Assembly (NCBI GenBank): GCA_034231615.1
Contig: CM067309.1
Location: 23,059,965 to 23,123,964, forward strand
From: Meghimatium bilineatum
Taxonomy: Eukaryota > Mollusca > Gastropoda > Stylommatophora > Philomycidae
DNA length: 64,000 nucleotides
Direction of reading: 5' to 3'
The notes under the pieces were generated by a model. The model made no database searches and had not been told where the DNA came from. It saw only the letters and a program-made list of their open reading frames with translations. Below are positions 54,250 through 64,000 of this stretch, one piece after another; within the stretch, counting starts at the first letter, position 1, and every line of letters begins with the position of its first letter. The translations under genes and the position numbers were made by a program.

Positions 54250-57200
54250 CATCGAGGCCAGAACCTTGAAGTGGTGATGGGGCTTAGTTCAGCCATCAGA
54301 GGCTGGAAACTAAGACTGGTCGGGCACTCCCACTCGAGCAGGACCATAGTCCGGCCCAAGTAAGCAGAGTGCTGAAGACGGAAGCAACCAGCCAAAAGGC
54401 GCACAGATAATCAGGTTGCCACGCATAAAACACAATGGAAACATGTCTGCATCTAATAAACGTTATGGTGCCTGCCCTGTGGCGGACGTTCAGGCAGGGA
54501 CGGTGCCGGGCCCTATACCTCGAAAGGGCCCAACCTCAGTTACTGGAAGTCCTTCTCAATTGCCCCGAGGAGCCAGGAGGCAAGGGAATAGAGCTACTGG
54601 CCAAACAAACAAACGACCAATAAAAATAATGCACTGGAATGCTGAGGGTGTCAACAGTAAAAGAGATGGATACGGCAAAAAATTGGAACTTGAAAATGTC
54701 CTCAGTGAAGAACAAGTAAATATATGCTGTATCCAAGAAACACACCTCAGCAGCGACATAGCCTTCAAAATCAGAGGCTACCAGTGCTACCGATCTGACC
54801 GAAAAGACAGGCGAAAGGGTGGAATTCTGACACTAGTTAAAAACAATATCAGCGCATGTCAGCTGGAAGTATACATGGACGGGGCAGAATACCAGATGCT
54901 CCACCTAAAAACAGACAGTGCAGAATTCCATCTCCTGAACTACTACTGCCCAAATGATAAACCATTGGCACTAGACACAATTCCAGACAAAGAAAGGCTT
55001 ATGATGTGTGGTGACTTCAACAGCCACTCTCAGAGCTGGGGCTACGATCATATCGACAAGAGAGGTGAGGAACTTGAGAGCTGGCAGGATGAAAATAATC
55101 TCATTCTTATTAACCAGCCAGCAGACTCACCAACCTTCTACTCGAGAGCATGGCACACCACCTCTACACCAGACCTGGCATTGTACTCACCAGGCCTGGA
55201 ATGGAACATCACACGTGTCGTTGGAAAGCAGCTTGGGGGTAGTGACCACAGACCAGTATTTCTGGAAATTCACAATGAATATACCAAGGACAGCAGCACG
55301 CTCACTAGGTGGAACTATAAGAGGGCAGACTGGAAAATGTACCAGCATTTAACCAGTGTTCTAGCTAAGGACATGAACTTGGACAAAGACATCAATAGAG
55401 CAGTGAGTGAATTTAATAGATGTATACTACATGCTGCTAGTAAAACCATACCCAGGGGGGCACGAAAAAACTACAAACCCTACTGGAATGATGAACTGGA
55501 AAAGCTGCAAAATGAGATGGAAACATCTAGAAAGCAGGCAGAGAACAGACCTAGCCAAGAACATCACAACAAATATCAGCAAACAAAGGCTAAATTTCAA
55601 AGAGCCAAGTTACAAGCCAGACGGAGCAGCTGGAAAGAAAAAACAGAGTCGCTGAACCTAGAAAGAGATACTAGGAAATTATGGAAACTTGTAAAATAAC
55701 TAAATGATGAAGGTACAGGGAGAAATACCAGGATCACACTTTATAAAGATAGAAACATTTTAACAGGTAAACATGCAGCTGATTACTTTGCAGATTCCTT
55801 TGCAGAAGACAATAACGTCAAAGTCAGCCCAGACAAACAACAGGAGGTTCGAGAGAACCAGCAAAACATTGGACAAGGTGAACCTATACCTGAAGTCATG
55901 GAGGCACCAATCACAATGAGAGAACTGGAGCATGCAATATCCAAATTGAAAATGAAAAAGTCCCCTGGAGCTGATGGAGTGTCCAATGAAATGATTAGAA
56001 ACCTGGGAAGTGCAGCAAGAGCAAAGCTACTGCAGATCTTTAACACAAGCTGGTCCACAGGTAATGTACCACAGGCGTGGAGAGAAGCAATAATGATACC
56101 ACTCCTCAAATCAGGAAAAGATGGCAACACAGTCTCCAACTACAGGCCCATCAGCCTCACAAGCTGTCTATGTAAAACAATGGAACGCATTATCAATCTT
56201 AGGATGCAGTGGTACCTTGAAAGTGAAAACCTTCTGGTATCACAGCAAGCAGGTTTCAGACAGTGCTACTCTACTGAAGATCAGGCAACCTACCTCTCCC
56301 AAGAGATTGAGGATGCCTTCCAAGAAAAGAAACTGGTACTAGCAGCATGGATAGACCTCAGGAAAGCATTTGATAAGGTCTGGAAAGAAGGGCTCCTAAA
56401 GAAATTGCGAAATTGCAGGGTTAGCTCAAGAATGTACAAATGGGTAAAAGCATACCTGCATAATAGAAGAGCCAGGGTACAATTAGATGGTCGCAAGAGC
56501 AAGAAAGTTCTACTGCGTCATGGAGTCCCCCAGGGAGGAGTCCTGTCACCCACACTTTTCTTGGTTTACATCAATGACCTAGTTGCTGAACTACCACACG
56601 GGATCAAAGTGGGAATGTATGCTGACGACCTGGTGATCTGGTGCACGGAAGAACATGCAACAGTGGCCACTAAACAAATACAAAGAGCTATCGATGCCCT
56701 AACCTTATAGGCAAATAGATGGTGCGTCAGCATTAACACAGATAAGTGCAGCACTACACTCTTGAGAGCTCTTGAAAGAAGACAAACAACCCACATACCT
56801 CGGAGTTACTTTTGATGATAAGCTGACATGGAAGCAGCACATAAACAAAGCAACAACAAAAGCCAGGAGGAAGCTAGCTATCCTGAGAAAACTAAGTGGA
56901 ACCACATGGGGAGCCAGTGGAAATATACTCAGTAAAGTTTACCAGCAAGGCATAAGACCACACCTGGAATACGGTTCAGCTGCGTGGTGTCCTGCATCAA
57001 ACACCACATTACAAGATCTAGATAAAGTGCAAAACCAGGCACTTAGAATAATGTTGGGAGCAATGAAATCAACACCCATAGCAGAGATGCAGAAAATGGG
57101 AAGAATGCAAACACTTGGCGAACGCAGAGACACAAAAGTACTAATTCAAGCAGAAAAGTTTCAGTGTATGCCAAGTCATCCAATGAAGGAAAGATTCCAA

Positions 57201-58255
57201 AATCTAGCAATGGGACGACTGAAAAGGAGCAGCTTTATCCATCAAGCTAAACGACTCCGTAGACAACTTACAGACCTACCTGAAGTTGGCAGCCCCTTAA
57301 GGTCTGTACCAGAGCAAACCCCGTGGAGTGAAAGCCATGGAATGCCAATATACATTCAGACCCATGTGAAAGGAATACTAAGCGAGGACGAACAGAACAG
57401 TGTGCAGCGAATGACAATCACCCTCAGTTTCCTGGATGAGGAATATCCACAAGATATATGGGTCAGAGTGTACACAGATGGGTCAGCACAGAATGCTGTG
57501 AGGAATGGAGGTGCAGGTGTATATATAGAATATCCACACAAGCCTAGAGATACAATCAGAACACCGACAGGAAAATTCTGCAATAATTATGATGCAGAAA
57601 TCCAGGCAATTAGTGTGGCAGCTAAATAACTGCTGAACTCCAACTCTGACCTACAGCCTGTGGTATTCCTGACAGATGCAAGGTCAGTGCTTCAAGCTCT
57701 CCAGTCTGGAAAACTAACAGACTTGAAAAAACTACTTAGCGAATTGTCTTACCAGTATAGGGTAACCATGCAGTGGATACCCTCTCACTGTGGAATACCA
57801 GGAAATGAAAAAGCAGACCAACTGGCTAAGGAAGGTGCTGCCGAAGACCAACCAGATATACCAATCACCTACCATCAGAAAAAACAGATGATAAAGTCAA
57901 TAAGAAAGCCACAAACACCAACACAAGATGACTATCACAATATGAACAGATCAGAACAAGTTATAATTCTACGTCTCAGAACAGGACACAACCGACTCCG
58001 CAGTCACATGTATACAAAGTTCAAGATTGGCAACACGGCCATGTGTACATGTGGACAGGCAGCACAGAGTGCCAAACATATACTTCAAGAGTGTTCTGAG
58101 CATGAAACGCTGAGGCAGACATATTGGCCAGAGGAAACAACACTGGAATCAAAACTCTATGGGACACTGTATGAACTACAAAAGACAGTGAGTTTTATTA
58201 AGGAGACAGAATTACAGATATAGACATGTTTCAAGTGAACAAAAGAAGAAAAAAA
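54250..58255 (+). mobile_element. F1 non-LTR retrotransposon, full length (about 4.0 kb)
   Basis: Bounded by a 14-bp target-site duplication. A 5' UTR of about 165 bases is followed by one long, now broken, ORF encoding endonuclease, reverse transcriptase and RNase H, then a short 3' UTR ending AAGAAGAAAAAAA. There is no separate gag-like ORF1. EN-RT-RNase H in one ORF fits the I superfamily, perhaps Ingi-like; I cannot settle the clade. The inserted site lies in the 8.1-kb intron of the unrecognised gene, in the sense orientation. Confidence 0.95.
54416..58223 (+). pseudogene. F1 LINE polyprotein (EN-RT-RNase H), three stops and one frameshift
   Basis: 54416-55696: N-terminal basic region, then endonuclease with KIMHWNAEG, CCIQETHL, MMCGDFNSHSQSWGYD and GSDHRPVFLEI. 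A TAA at 55697 interrupts, and the same frame continues to the RT at 55898-56707: MKKSPGADGVSNEMIRN, RPISLTSCLCKTMERIIN, AGFRQCYSTEDQ, AAWIDLRKAFDKVWKE, GVPQGGVLSPTLFLVYINDL and GMYADDLVIWC. A TAG at 56708, then a frameshift near 56760-56775 into the frame of 56772-57626: QPTYLGVTFDDKLTWKQHIN, HLEYGSAAWCPAS, and RNase H YTDGSAQN and YDAEIQAISVA. A TAA at 57627, then VVFLTDARSVLQAL, WIPSHCGIPGNEKADQLAKE, LRTGHNRLRSHM and a zinc knuckle CTCG...HILQEC to the stop at 58223. All catalytic motifs are present. All three stops are one C-to-T change from Gln. Confidence 0.92.
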
Positions 58256-58269
58256 ATTAGTAGACTCCC
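58256..58269. repeat. Target-site duplication of F1 LINE, right copy
   Basis: ATTAGTAGACTCCC directly after the A-rich 3' end of the element. Confidence 0.92.
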
Positions 58270-58520
58270 TAAAAGAAAAACACACAGTAGTGAAGTTCTA
58301 ACTCTTTTGTATCTCCTGAAAACAAACGAATGCAATCTGTAGTACACCCCCCATTGCCTGTGTGTCTCATTGTTTCTTTGATTGACCAGTTTCCCACTTA
58401 AACTTTACTGTCTGCTGTAATTTCGCCCCAGGTGTTCGGCTAGGTAATTAGTAACTACTGTTCACACGTGTGGATTGTGACATTCCACATCAGAAACTCA
58501 GGACACAAACAATTAATTTA
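58270..58520. repeat. Duplicated intron segment, right part (pairs with 61990-62225)
   Basis: AGTGAAGTTCTAACTCTTTT, TCTCCTGAAAACAAACGAAT, GTGTCTCATTGTTTCTTTGA, GTTTCCCACTTAAACTTTAC, GTAATTAGTAACTACTGTTC and GGACACAAACAATTAATT match 62010-62225 in order. Confidence 0.8.
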
Positions 58521-58978
58521 AGATCGTTTTGAACTCCTAATCTCAGGTAATTTCATAAACAACACTTGGATTAAAACCATCAAGCGATTACTCACTGTAA
58601 AATTGCTGCGGGAAAACAGATACATGTTCCAGCTAGCTCAAACGAACAGGTAATTATTAATATGGTGGCAATTTCCAGGCATTATTCCTTCCGAATTCCA
58701 AACTTTTTAATGTTCTAATTGCCAAAAAAAACAAGCAGATAATTAAAAAAAACCAGCCCAAGACAAGCAACTCATGACAAGTAAGAATAATTTGCGGCTA
58801 GGATTTAAAGGTAGCCCAATTGAGTGGATTCCACGGAACTGGCAATACTGATTCCTGAGGATAGAAACACAGGAGCAAATAGGAAGAGATCAGAGATTAA
58901 ATGTGGCTTTTGGCCAAAAGTGCAATGACGACGGCACTAACAGCCAATTAATTGATGTTTACTCTTGTGTAATCCCAG

Positions 58979-59124
58979 GCAGAACAAGCAGGGAAGATCT
59001 CAGGTCAACAGTTAAGACTGGCTATTGAACTTGGCAACGAGAGTTTAATAGCCCGATGTTACATCTTCTGGTCATGGAGCCTTCTACAACGTGGATACCT
59101 TAGGAGGTGTCAAATCTGTGTACA
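58979..59124 (+). CDS. Unrecognised gene, exon C (residues 264-312)
   Basis: Reads AEQAGKISGQQLRLAIELGN, ESLIARCYIFWSWSLLQRGY, LRRCQICV, ending with two bases of the next codon. Acceptor TAATCCCAG|GCA, donor TACA|GTAAGC. A helix-turn-helix repeat pattern with small residues at regular positions suggests a TPR-like unit. The frame has no stop over 146 bases. Confidence 0.82.
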
Positions 59125-59159
59125 GTAAGCAATACTGTTTGTTCTTGTTGTTATAGTCT

Positions 59160-59435
59160 GCCCATGTGTTCCTGGGGCCCAAAAGTGGAGCACTGAATAA
59201 TAACACTGTTTACTTTTCATTCATGTCGTAAGAAGCAATTAAGGAAGATTTGGAGTGGGGTTCCTCTCCCATATAAGGTCAATGTGACCCAGAAGAGATA
59301 CTGAAATTGGTGGTGTCAGGCTGAAAGGCAGAGATACCACAGCAAAGCTGTAAGTCATGGCATAACACATTCAGTTCTCCTGATTGCATCCTGCTAATCT
59401 GCAGGAGTTTGAGAACAAACACAGAAGAATGCCAG
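59160..59435 (+). repeat. SINE-A copy
   Basis: GTTCCTGGGGCCCAAAAGTG, GTCGTAAGAAGCAATTAAGG, GGCTGAAAGGCAGAGATACC, CTGCTAATCTGCAGGAGTTT, GAACAAACACAGAAGAAT. Starts 36 bases after the exon C donor. Confidence 0.8.
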
Positions 59436-59935
59436 CTTACAAAACTGTGAAATATGCCTTCTATATGCACAACTAGACTTCTCTGAGTAGGGGTCCTCTC
59501 AAAGCATTGTATACTGCCCAGAGCTGGGAGTCTTATGAATGAAAACTTTGTAAAACTCTTTATTGATCATAGGAAACAAGAGCTTAATTGCTTGTAATCT
59601 TTGATGATCAAAACAAAGTGTCTGATGTTGGAGACTTAAGAAAAATTACAAAGAAAATTACATTTGGTTCATAAGTTCATACCCTTTGACCCAATCACAA
59701 CATTTGCAATAAAGTGCTATGGAAGAATATTGTGAATTTCAGGGACAGAAAGAAATATAGAACGGTTGAAATGTTGTAGAGAATTGATTACATTGTACTT
59801 TGGTTACTCAATATGTACTTGCTCAACTGAATTGACATTCTGCCTGTTGAAAGTACCACTCATAGCATTTAGATTCGTAGTTTCAAATGATAAGACCCAA
59901 GAATTTCTGAAAAAATCCGCTTTGTAAACAAGATG

Positions 59936-60010
59936 TCACAAGCGGGATTCAAACCTGCTACCTCTTGAGCACAAAGTGAATGGCGTAACCACTTTGCCAG
60001 AGAGATTCCC
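59936..60010 (-). repeat. tRNA-like SINE head
   Basis: Minus strand: A-box-like TGGCAAAGTGGTTACGCC and B box GGTTTGAATCCC about 45 bases further. The potential anticodon arm is not well formed and no 3' trailer of tRNA type is visible, so I call it a SINE or tRNA pseudogene. Confidence 0.5.
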
Positions 60011-60469
60011 AGAGAGTTCTGCCTAGACTCCATTATCCATTCGGATTAATTCTTCTCCAGCGCAGGGAATGAAGCTGCACAACCGTGTGATGCTCTCTTT
60101 GACCTTTGCATCAGAGACAATTCTTCCTTTTATTCCCTCTATTCTCGCACTTGCTTCTCGTTCACAATGAAGTGATGGGAAGCCATGGAATTGTTGGATT
60201 TCTCAGCAAAAGCGATAACATCCAACTTAAAACCAGCATTATACGATGTTCATTTCTGTCCAGGCATCCTTCGTATAAAGCATGAATAAAATCACAATGA
60301 AAATAGAAATTTATGAACTGGAAGCTAAACTACTTGTGCAGTATTCGGATAGCTATCGGGTAATCTGTTAATTAGTCCAGCCCACAGATTGACTACTGGC
60401 CCTACCCATTTCAATCGGCTCAACCAATCCAAGTTTCCCTCATATTTTGATAATGCCATTCAGATAAGT

Positions 60470-61800
60470 TTGTTTGTTTGTTTTTCGTTCGCTCCATTGT
60501 AACCATCACGAATATCCGTGCGATTTCCGCCGGGAGCGTGATTACGTTGTGCCACCGTTATGCGCCTTGTAGGCCTAGCACATCCGATTTCGGCATGCCT
60601 TGACAATTCAGGTGGGCTACCCTTAGCCTGTGACAGCCTCTATATCTGTCTCCAGGCACGCGTAGTGGAGACTCTTCGCCCAGACGATTTTCTTGCTCTT
60701 AGTCTGACTCAAACGAGGTGTTCCACTGTCTATGAACTTGCCTCGTGTAATTGGACGTGCTGTGCCTGTGCCCATTGGGTACTGAACCGTTTCTCATCCG
60801 TGAGCCTGGTTCCTTAAGGGGAAGAACTCAACAGAGGAGTTGGACCCTGGCTCTTTCGCCCTCTTAGCCGAGGTGTCATTCACCGACGTGTACCCCTTGA
60901 CCAAGTTCGAGTCTCACACCACGCGTTTGAGAGCAAGGCGTTCTCGAGCTGAGCGTCCTTGTCCCAATAGCACCTGAGCCCATCAGGTACTGAACCCTTT
61001 CTCTCTTCAAGTGTATTTCCGGTGTAGGAAAACTTGACAGTAGAGTTGGGCCAGGGCTAAATCGTTGTCCCTTTTGTGCCTGAGCGAATCGAGTACGGAA
61101 CCCTTTCTCTCTGCAAGTGTACTTCCGGTATAGGAAACATTGACAGTAGAGTTGGGCCAGGACTACCATCGTTGTCCCTTTCATGCCTAAGCCCATTGGG
61201 TACAGAACCCTTTCTCTTCGCGAGCATATTTCCGGTTTAGGAAGGCTCGACATTAGAGTTGGGTTAGGTCTTCTTGCTTTACCAAACGCCAGTGGGTGGG
61301 TCTGGGTCTCTGCCTGTAAGGAACTCAGGTAACTAGAAGCCCGTCTCGAGCTGACGGAGCTTGTAGCTCCCACTTTCCTAGGGACTTTTCACTTTCTATT
61401 TGCAGTTCGCGCTGCCCTCTAGCGCTGTTCTGCCCTTTCATTGTTTCATTGTACTCGGTATGAAATCTATGTCTCTCGCCATGTATCTACCTTTACGTGC
61501 ATTTTACATTGGCCGCTCCTCCAATGTTCGGACTGGACTGACTAGCTTCACTGTATGTCGACAGTGTCGCTATATGTGGTGATGCTGGTGGTGTCGGAGA
61601 TATGTCTGTCCGTGTGCAGGCAAATCTCTTTCCATCTGCTACCTCCACATTTTCGGACACGATCCCCAAATGATTTGGCCAGAGTCAGCTCGAGCTGCTG
61701 TATTTCTGTTTCCAGGGTGCACCGCGTGGAGGTACATTTGGGATCTTGGTTATCTGCTAACCCTGGGTCCGCCTAGAGCAATGCGTTCCCTTTGCACCCC
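60470..61800 (-). mobile_element. LRE copy C: long non-coding retroelement with target-site duplication
   Basis: On the minus strand it begins GGGGTGCAAAGGGAACGC at 61800 and ends GGAGCGAACGAAAAACAAAC AAACAAACTT at 60470, an (AAAC)n tail. ATTCAGATAAGT (14 bp with two preceding C) stands at 60458-60469 and again at 61801-61812, a target-site duplication. Length 1331 bp. It contains about five internal units of about 105 bp with GGGTACTGAACC, TTTCCGGT and AGAGTTGGGCCAGG. A 165-codon minus frame merely follows this repeat. No tRNA-, 5S- or 7SL-like promoter is obvious. Short 3'-only pieces elsewhere (6370, 19490, 41076) show the 5' truncation expected of LINE-driven mobilisation. Confidence 0.88.
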
Positions 61801-61904
61801 ATTCAGATAAGTGACCTAATGCAATCTTTCTTTATAGAATACTTGAAACGAGGTTCCAAATTCTGACATATCATAGGCATTTTGTAGTAAAATTTCGTTA
61901 TTGA

Positions 61905-62225
61905 TTCCCCTCCCCCAACCACTGCACATTTAGTGGCAGACGAGATCAATTTCACAATCCTCTGTCATGTTTATTTTATTACCGCATCCTCCCCACAAGG
62001 TAAACATACCAGTAACAAAGTTCAAACTCTTCTGTATCTTATAAAAACAAACATGATCTGATGGTGCCCATTTGTCTCGCTGTTCATCGTTTCCCACTTA
62101 GACGTCACTGTCTGCTTTATTTTTGTGAGAACCCGGTGGCAAATTAGTTACATAGTAATTACTATTCACTAGCGCAGTTCCACGTCATAACACCGGGACA
62201 TCCAACACAAACAATTCGTTCAGAA
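61905..62225. repeat. Duplicated intron segment lacking the F1 LINE
   Basis: Collinear with 54150-54249 joined to 58270-58520. At the point where the other copy carries the 4-kb F1 LINE, this copy reads straight through (TTATTTTATTACCGCATCCT). It therefore resembles the pre-insertion site, in a diverged paralogous segment about 3.5 kb downstream. Confidence 0.75.
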
Positions 62226-62977
62226 AAGTATGATCTGTTGTTCCAAAGTCTCGCTATGTCATAAACCGTCTATAGATGTGGTTAGGGAAGGCAGCGCAGT
62301 ATTATCTTTGGAAGTATTGTTCCAAGAATACAGTGGACTATTCATTCCTTGATTCTTTCATTCAAGTAATGTGAGTGAAACAAATGAAAGGAATGCCTTT
62401 TTCTTACAGTTGTGAAAGTTTGTGTTAATTTCCATTTAGCATGTCCTTTCTTATGATGACGAAGTTCATTATTGCCAGCATTGTTACGTTTTTGGGAGTC
62501 GGTCTATAGTCGGATCAAACTTTCGGGAAGGTATAGTCACCTCAACCTATAATCGAATGGGTTTATAGTCAGATCTTTACAGTAATTTTTTCCTGGGAGG
62601 CTAAGAAGAGGATCTCCACAAAATAGTGGTGACATTTCATCATACCCGTAAGAATACCTCTGCAGCTAAGGTGTTCAGTTTTCTAAAGTGAAATAATCAC
62701 TGTTGATACCACTTTAGTTTATCGGTGGTTCCAAAACTTTTTTGGGCCAGTAGACCCCCATGCCGATTTGTTTGGTTTTCCATAGCCCTGCCTGCCTAAT
62801 ATTGTAGTCACTTATACAAACTTCAAATGTGTTTTTGACAACAGTTTTGAAAGTGCTTTGATAAGCCTTTTTGTAGAGTAGATAATTTAAAAAAAAAGAA
62901 CATGTACAATTTTTATTCATATCTTTATTGAGTGTATTCAACCCTCTCCCAACCATTTCAGGTTTTCATTTTTCGCT
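62226..62977. other. Intron sequence, nothing recognised
   Basis: No coding or recurring repeat block apart from the start of the direct repeat at 62978. Confidence 0.4.
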
Positions 62978-63060
62978 AATGCCATTTTAATCCAAATGTT
63001 TCCAACTTCCAAGTCATTGTTTTACGAATGATGAGCTTTGTGAGTGATCGTTGTAAGATA
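62978..63060. repeat. Direct repeat flanking exon D, left copy
   Basis: GCTAATGCCATTTTAATCCA ... TTTCCAACTTCC ... GATGAGCTTTGTGAGTGATC matches 63910-64000 (GCTGCTATGCCGTTTTTAAT ... TTTCTAACTGCC ... GATGAGCTTTGTGAGTGATT). Confidence 0.8.
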
Positions 63061-63524
63061 TCAATACAAAACAGTCAAAAAAGCCTTCCTGCACTCCTTA
63101 ACAGGAAAACATGCAGTAATGAAATTTAATTGTGGAGATACACAATGCAAGGGAGCGGACCCCATTTACATCTCGCGCACCCCCCCTTTTTTTCTTGCTG
63201 ACATAGGCCTTCTTCAAGTCAAAATTGACCCCTAGGGGTCCATATAGACCACTTTGGGAAACACTGATTTATACATTCTGTTTTTGTAAAAATAATCTTC
63301 TTTCCCTCCAAATAAAAATACAGAGGAGGGTGCCACACCCATAGAAACATTAATATACAACTTTTCCGAAATGTTTTTACATATGTGTAATTCAACCTAA
63401 TACACTTGAGATATTTCAGTAAACATATTTTTAATCATGGAAAACCTGAAATGATGCATAGTGGGTTGAATTCACTTGTCTTGATATTGTTATGTTTAGA
63501 TATTTGGAAAACTTGTATCCCCAG

Positions 63525-63846
63525 GAATACATGGAAGTTTTGTCAAACCCTTCGATCACGTGATACTGCACTGGAGAACATGTGTCTAGCTGTATGGAGC
63601 AGACTGAAATACAAGCGAGCTCAATTAAAGGCCAAAAGAAGATCATGTCTAACCAGAAAGAACAAAGATGATGAGAATGGAGGTGGAGATAGCGGCAGCA
63701 ACACAAGCAGCAGTAGTGTGCTCACCTGCAGCTGTAACAGTAATAGCAGCTCCGGTGACATTAATAACAAGAACAGTTCAATTGTGTACATTGAGACAGC
63801 TGTGAAAACTCACCCGGTGGTGACAAATTCTCTGCGTGTTCATTGA
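63525..63846 (+). CDS. Unrecognised gene, exon D (residues 312-418, stop)
   Basis: The first G completes the Gln codon; then NTWKFCQTLRSRDTALENMC, LAVWSRLKYKRAQLKAKRRS, a KNKDDENGGG acidic-Gly stretch, a Ser/Asn-rich run (SGSNTSSSSV, NSNSSSG) and the end VVTNSLRVH. Acceptor TGTATCCCCAG|G chosen because only it keeps phase with exon C; the earlier TTTAG at 63499 would bring a stop (TGA) after about 20 codons. Stop at 63844-63846. No AATAAA before the window end. Confidence 0.8.
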
Positions 63847-63909
63847 TAATAATTTTGTTGTTGAGGATACATTTTGATTGTAAATATTCAGAATTGTTCG
63901 ATCTTAACA

Positions 63910-64000
63910 CTTTTGCTGCTATGCCGTTTTTAATCCAAGTATTTCTAACTGCCATGTAATTTTTTTAGATATGATGAGCTTTGTGAGTGATTGTTTTAAG
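63910..64000. repeat. Direct repeat flanking exon D, right copy
   Basis: About 85 bp similar to 62978-63060. It continues to the window edge, so its full length is unknown. Confidence 0.8.

Larger units (their letters stand above)
48109..63846 (+). other. Unrecognised four-exon gene, 418 residues
   Basis: Four exons join in phase through consensus GT-AG sites with introns of 1971, 8110 and 4400 bp. Exon A ends with two bases of a Trp codon completed by exon B; B to C is phase 0; C ends with two bases of a Gln codon completed by exon D. The protein has an N-terminal compact region (1-224), a short linker, then two or three helix pairs (about 230-340) that look TPR-like, and a low-complexity tail. 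I do not recognise the family and give no function. Introns carry SINEs, an F3 LINE, a full-length F1 LINE and LRE copy C, none in an exon. A mariner stands 225 bp upstream of the start codon. Alternative or missed exons in the 8.1-kb intron cannot be excluded, though B and C join cleanly without one. Confidence 0.8.

Noticed and set aside
55699..55897. Two separate LINE ORFs (endonuclease and RT) as in ORF1/ORF2 elements
   Set aside because: Both are in the same frame with homologous coding sequence between them; a single TAA separates them, so one ORF was interrupted.
60876..61373. A 165-codon minus-strand frame as a gene
   Set aside because: It lies inside LRE copy C. Its sequence follows the internal repeat (GPTL, PEI and RERVQYLMG recurring), and copies A and B do not keep it open.
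63500..63524. Earlier acceptor TTTAG at 63499 for exon D
   Set aside because: With the phase left by exon C it runs into TGA after about 20 codons, whereas the CCCCAG acceptor at 63524 keeps a long frame that continues the helical pattern.

Overview
The window is a stretch of animal nuclear genome: genes split by GT-AG introns, dense non-LTR retrotransposon debris, tRNA-derived SINEs, a mariner element and many minisatellites. There are no operons and no bacterial signals. No rRNA or gene order fixes the taxon. The element mix (RTE/CR1-like and RNase H-bearing LINEs, KIAA1586-like hAT remains, mariner) and the intron-rich NPRL3 suggest an invertebrate, but phylum cannot be decided from the sequence alone.

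Two host genes can be assembled on the plus strand. The first is a complete NPRL3 orthologue (GATOR1 subunit, repressor of TORC1): eight coding exons from 5801 to 27557, all in phase, giving 611 residues, with an AATAAA about 120 bases after the stop. The second, 48109-63846, is an unrecognised gene of four phase-compatible exons giving 418 residues. It has a conserved-looking N-terminal block, an alpha-helical TPR-like middle and a low-complexity Ser/Asn-rich tail.

Almost everything else is repeats. 1-5.7 kb: (AT)n, LINE scraps, a 46-bp satellite and a tRNA-derived SINE before NPRL3 exon 1. 6.3-27.3 kb (NPRL3 introns): old LINE fragments, one LINE nested in another, minisatellites of 27, 28 and 42 bp, hammerhead-like motifs, a long inverted repeat and two copies of a 1.2-1.3 kb non-coding retroelement. 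27.7-46.5 kb (intergenic): duplications, 33-bp and 38-bp minisatellites, a minus-strand LINE at 35.6-37.9 kb, a KIAA1586-like hAT relic at 38.6-40.2 kb and a fold-back element at 40.3-40.55 kb. 46.5-47.9 kb: a structurally complete mariner with an intact transposase frame but Asn in place of the third catalytic Asp, 225 bp upstream of the second gene's start codon. 48-64 kb (second gene): introns holding SINEs, an F3 LINE fragment, a full-length F1 LINE with a target-site duplication, and the cleanest copy of the non-coding retroelement, also with a target-site duplication.

Family labels F1, F2, F3, F4 (LINEs), SINE-A, SINE-B, SINE-t and LRE (long non-coding retroelement) are mine, for cross-reference inside this window only. 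F4 is a loose group of LINE fragments not assigned to F1-F3. The most unusual items are LRE, the hammerhead-like motif family, the LINE-free paralogous copy of the F1 insertion site, and the mariner active-site change.
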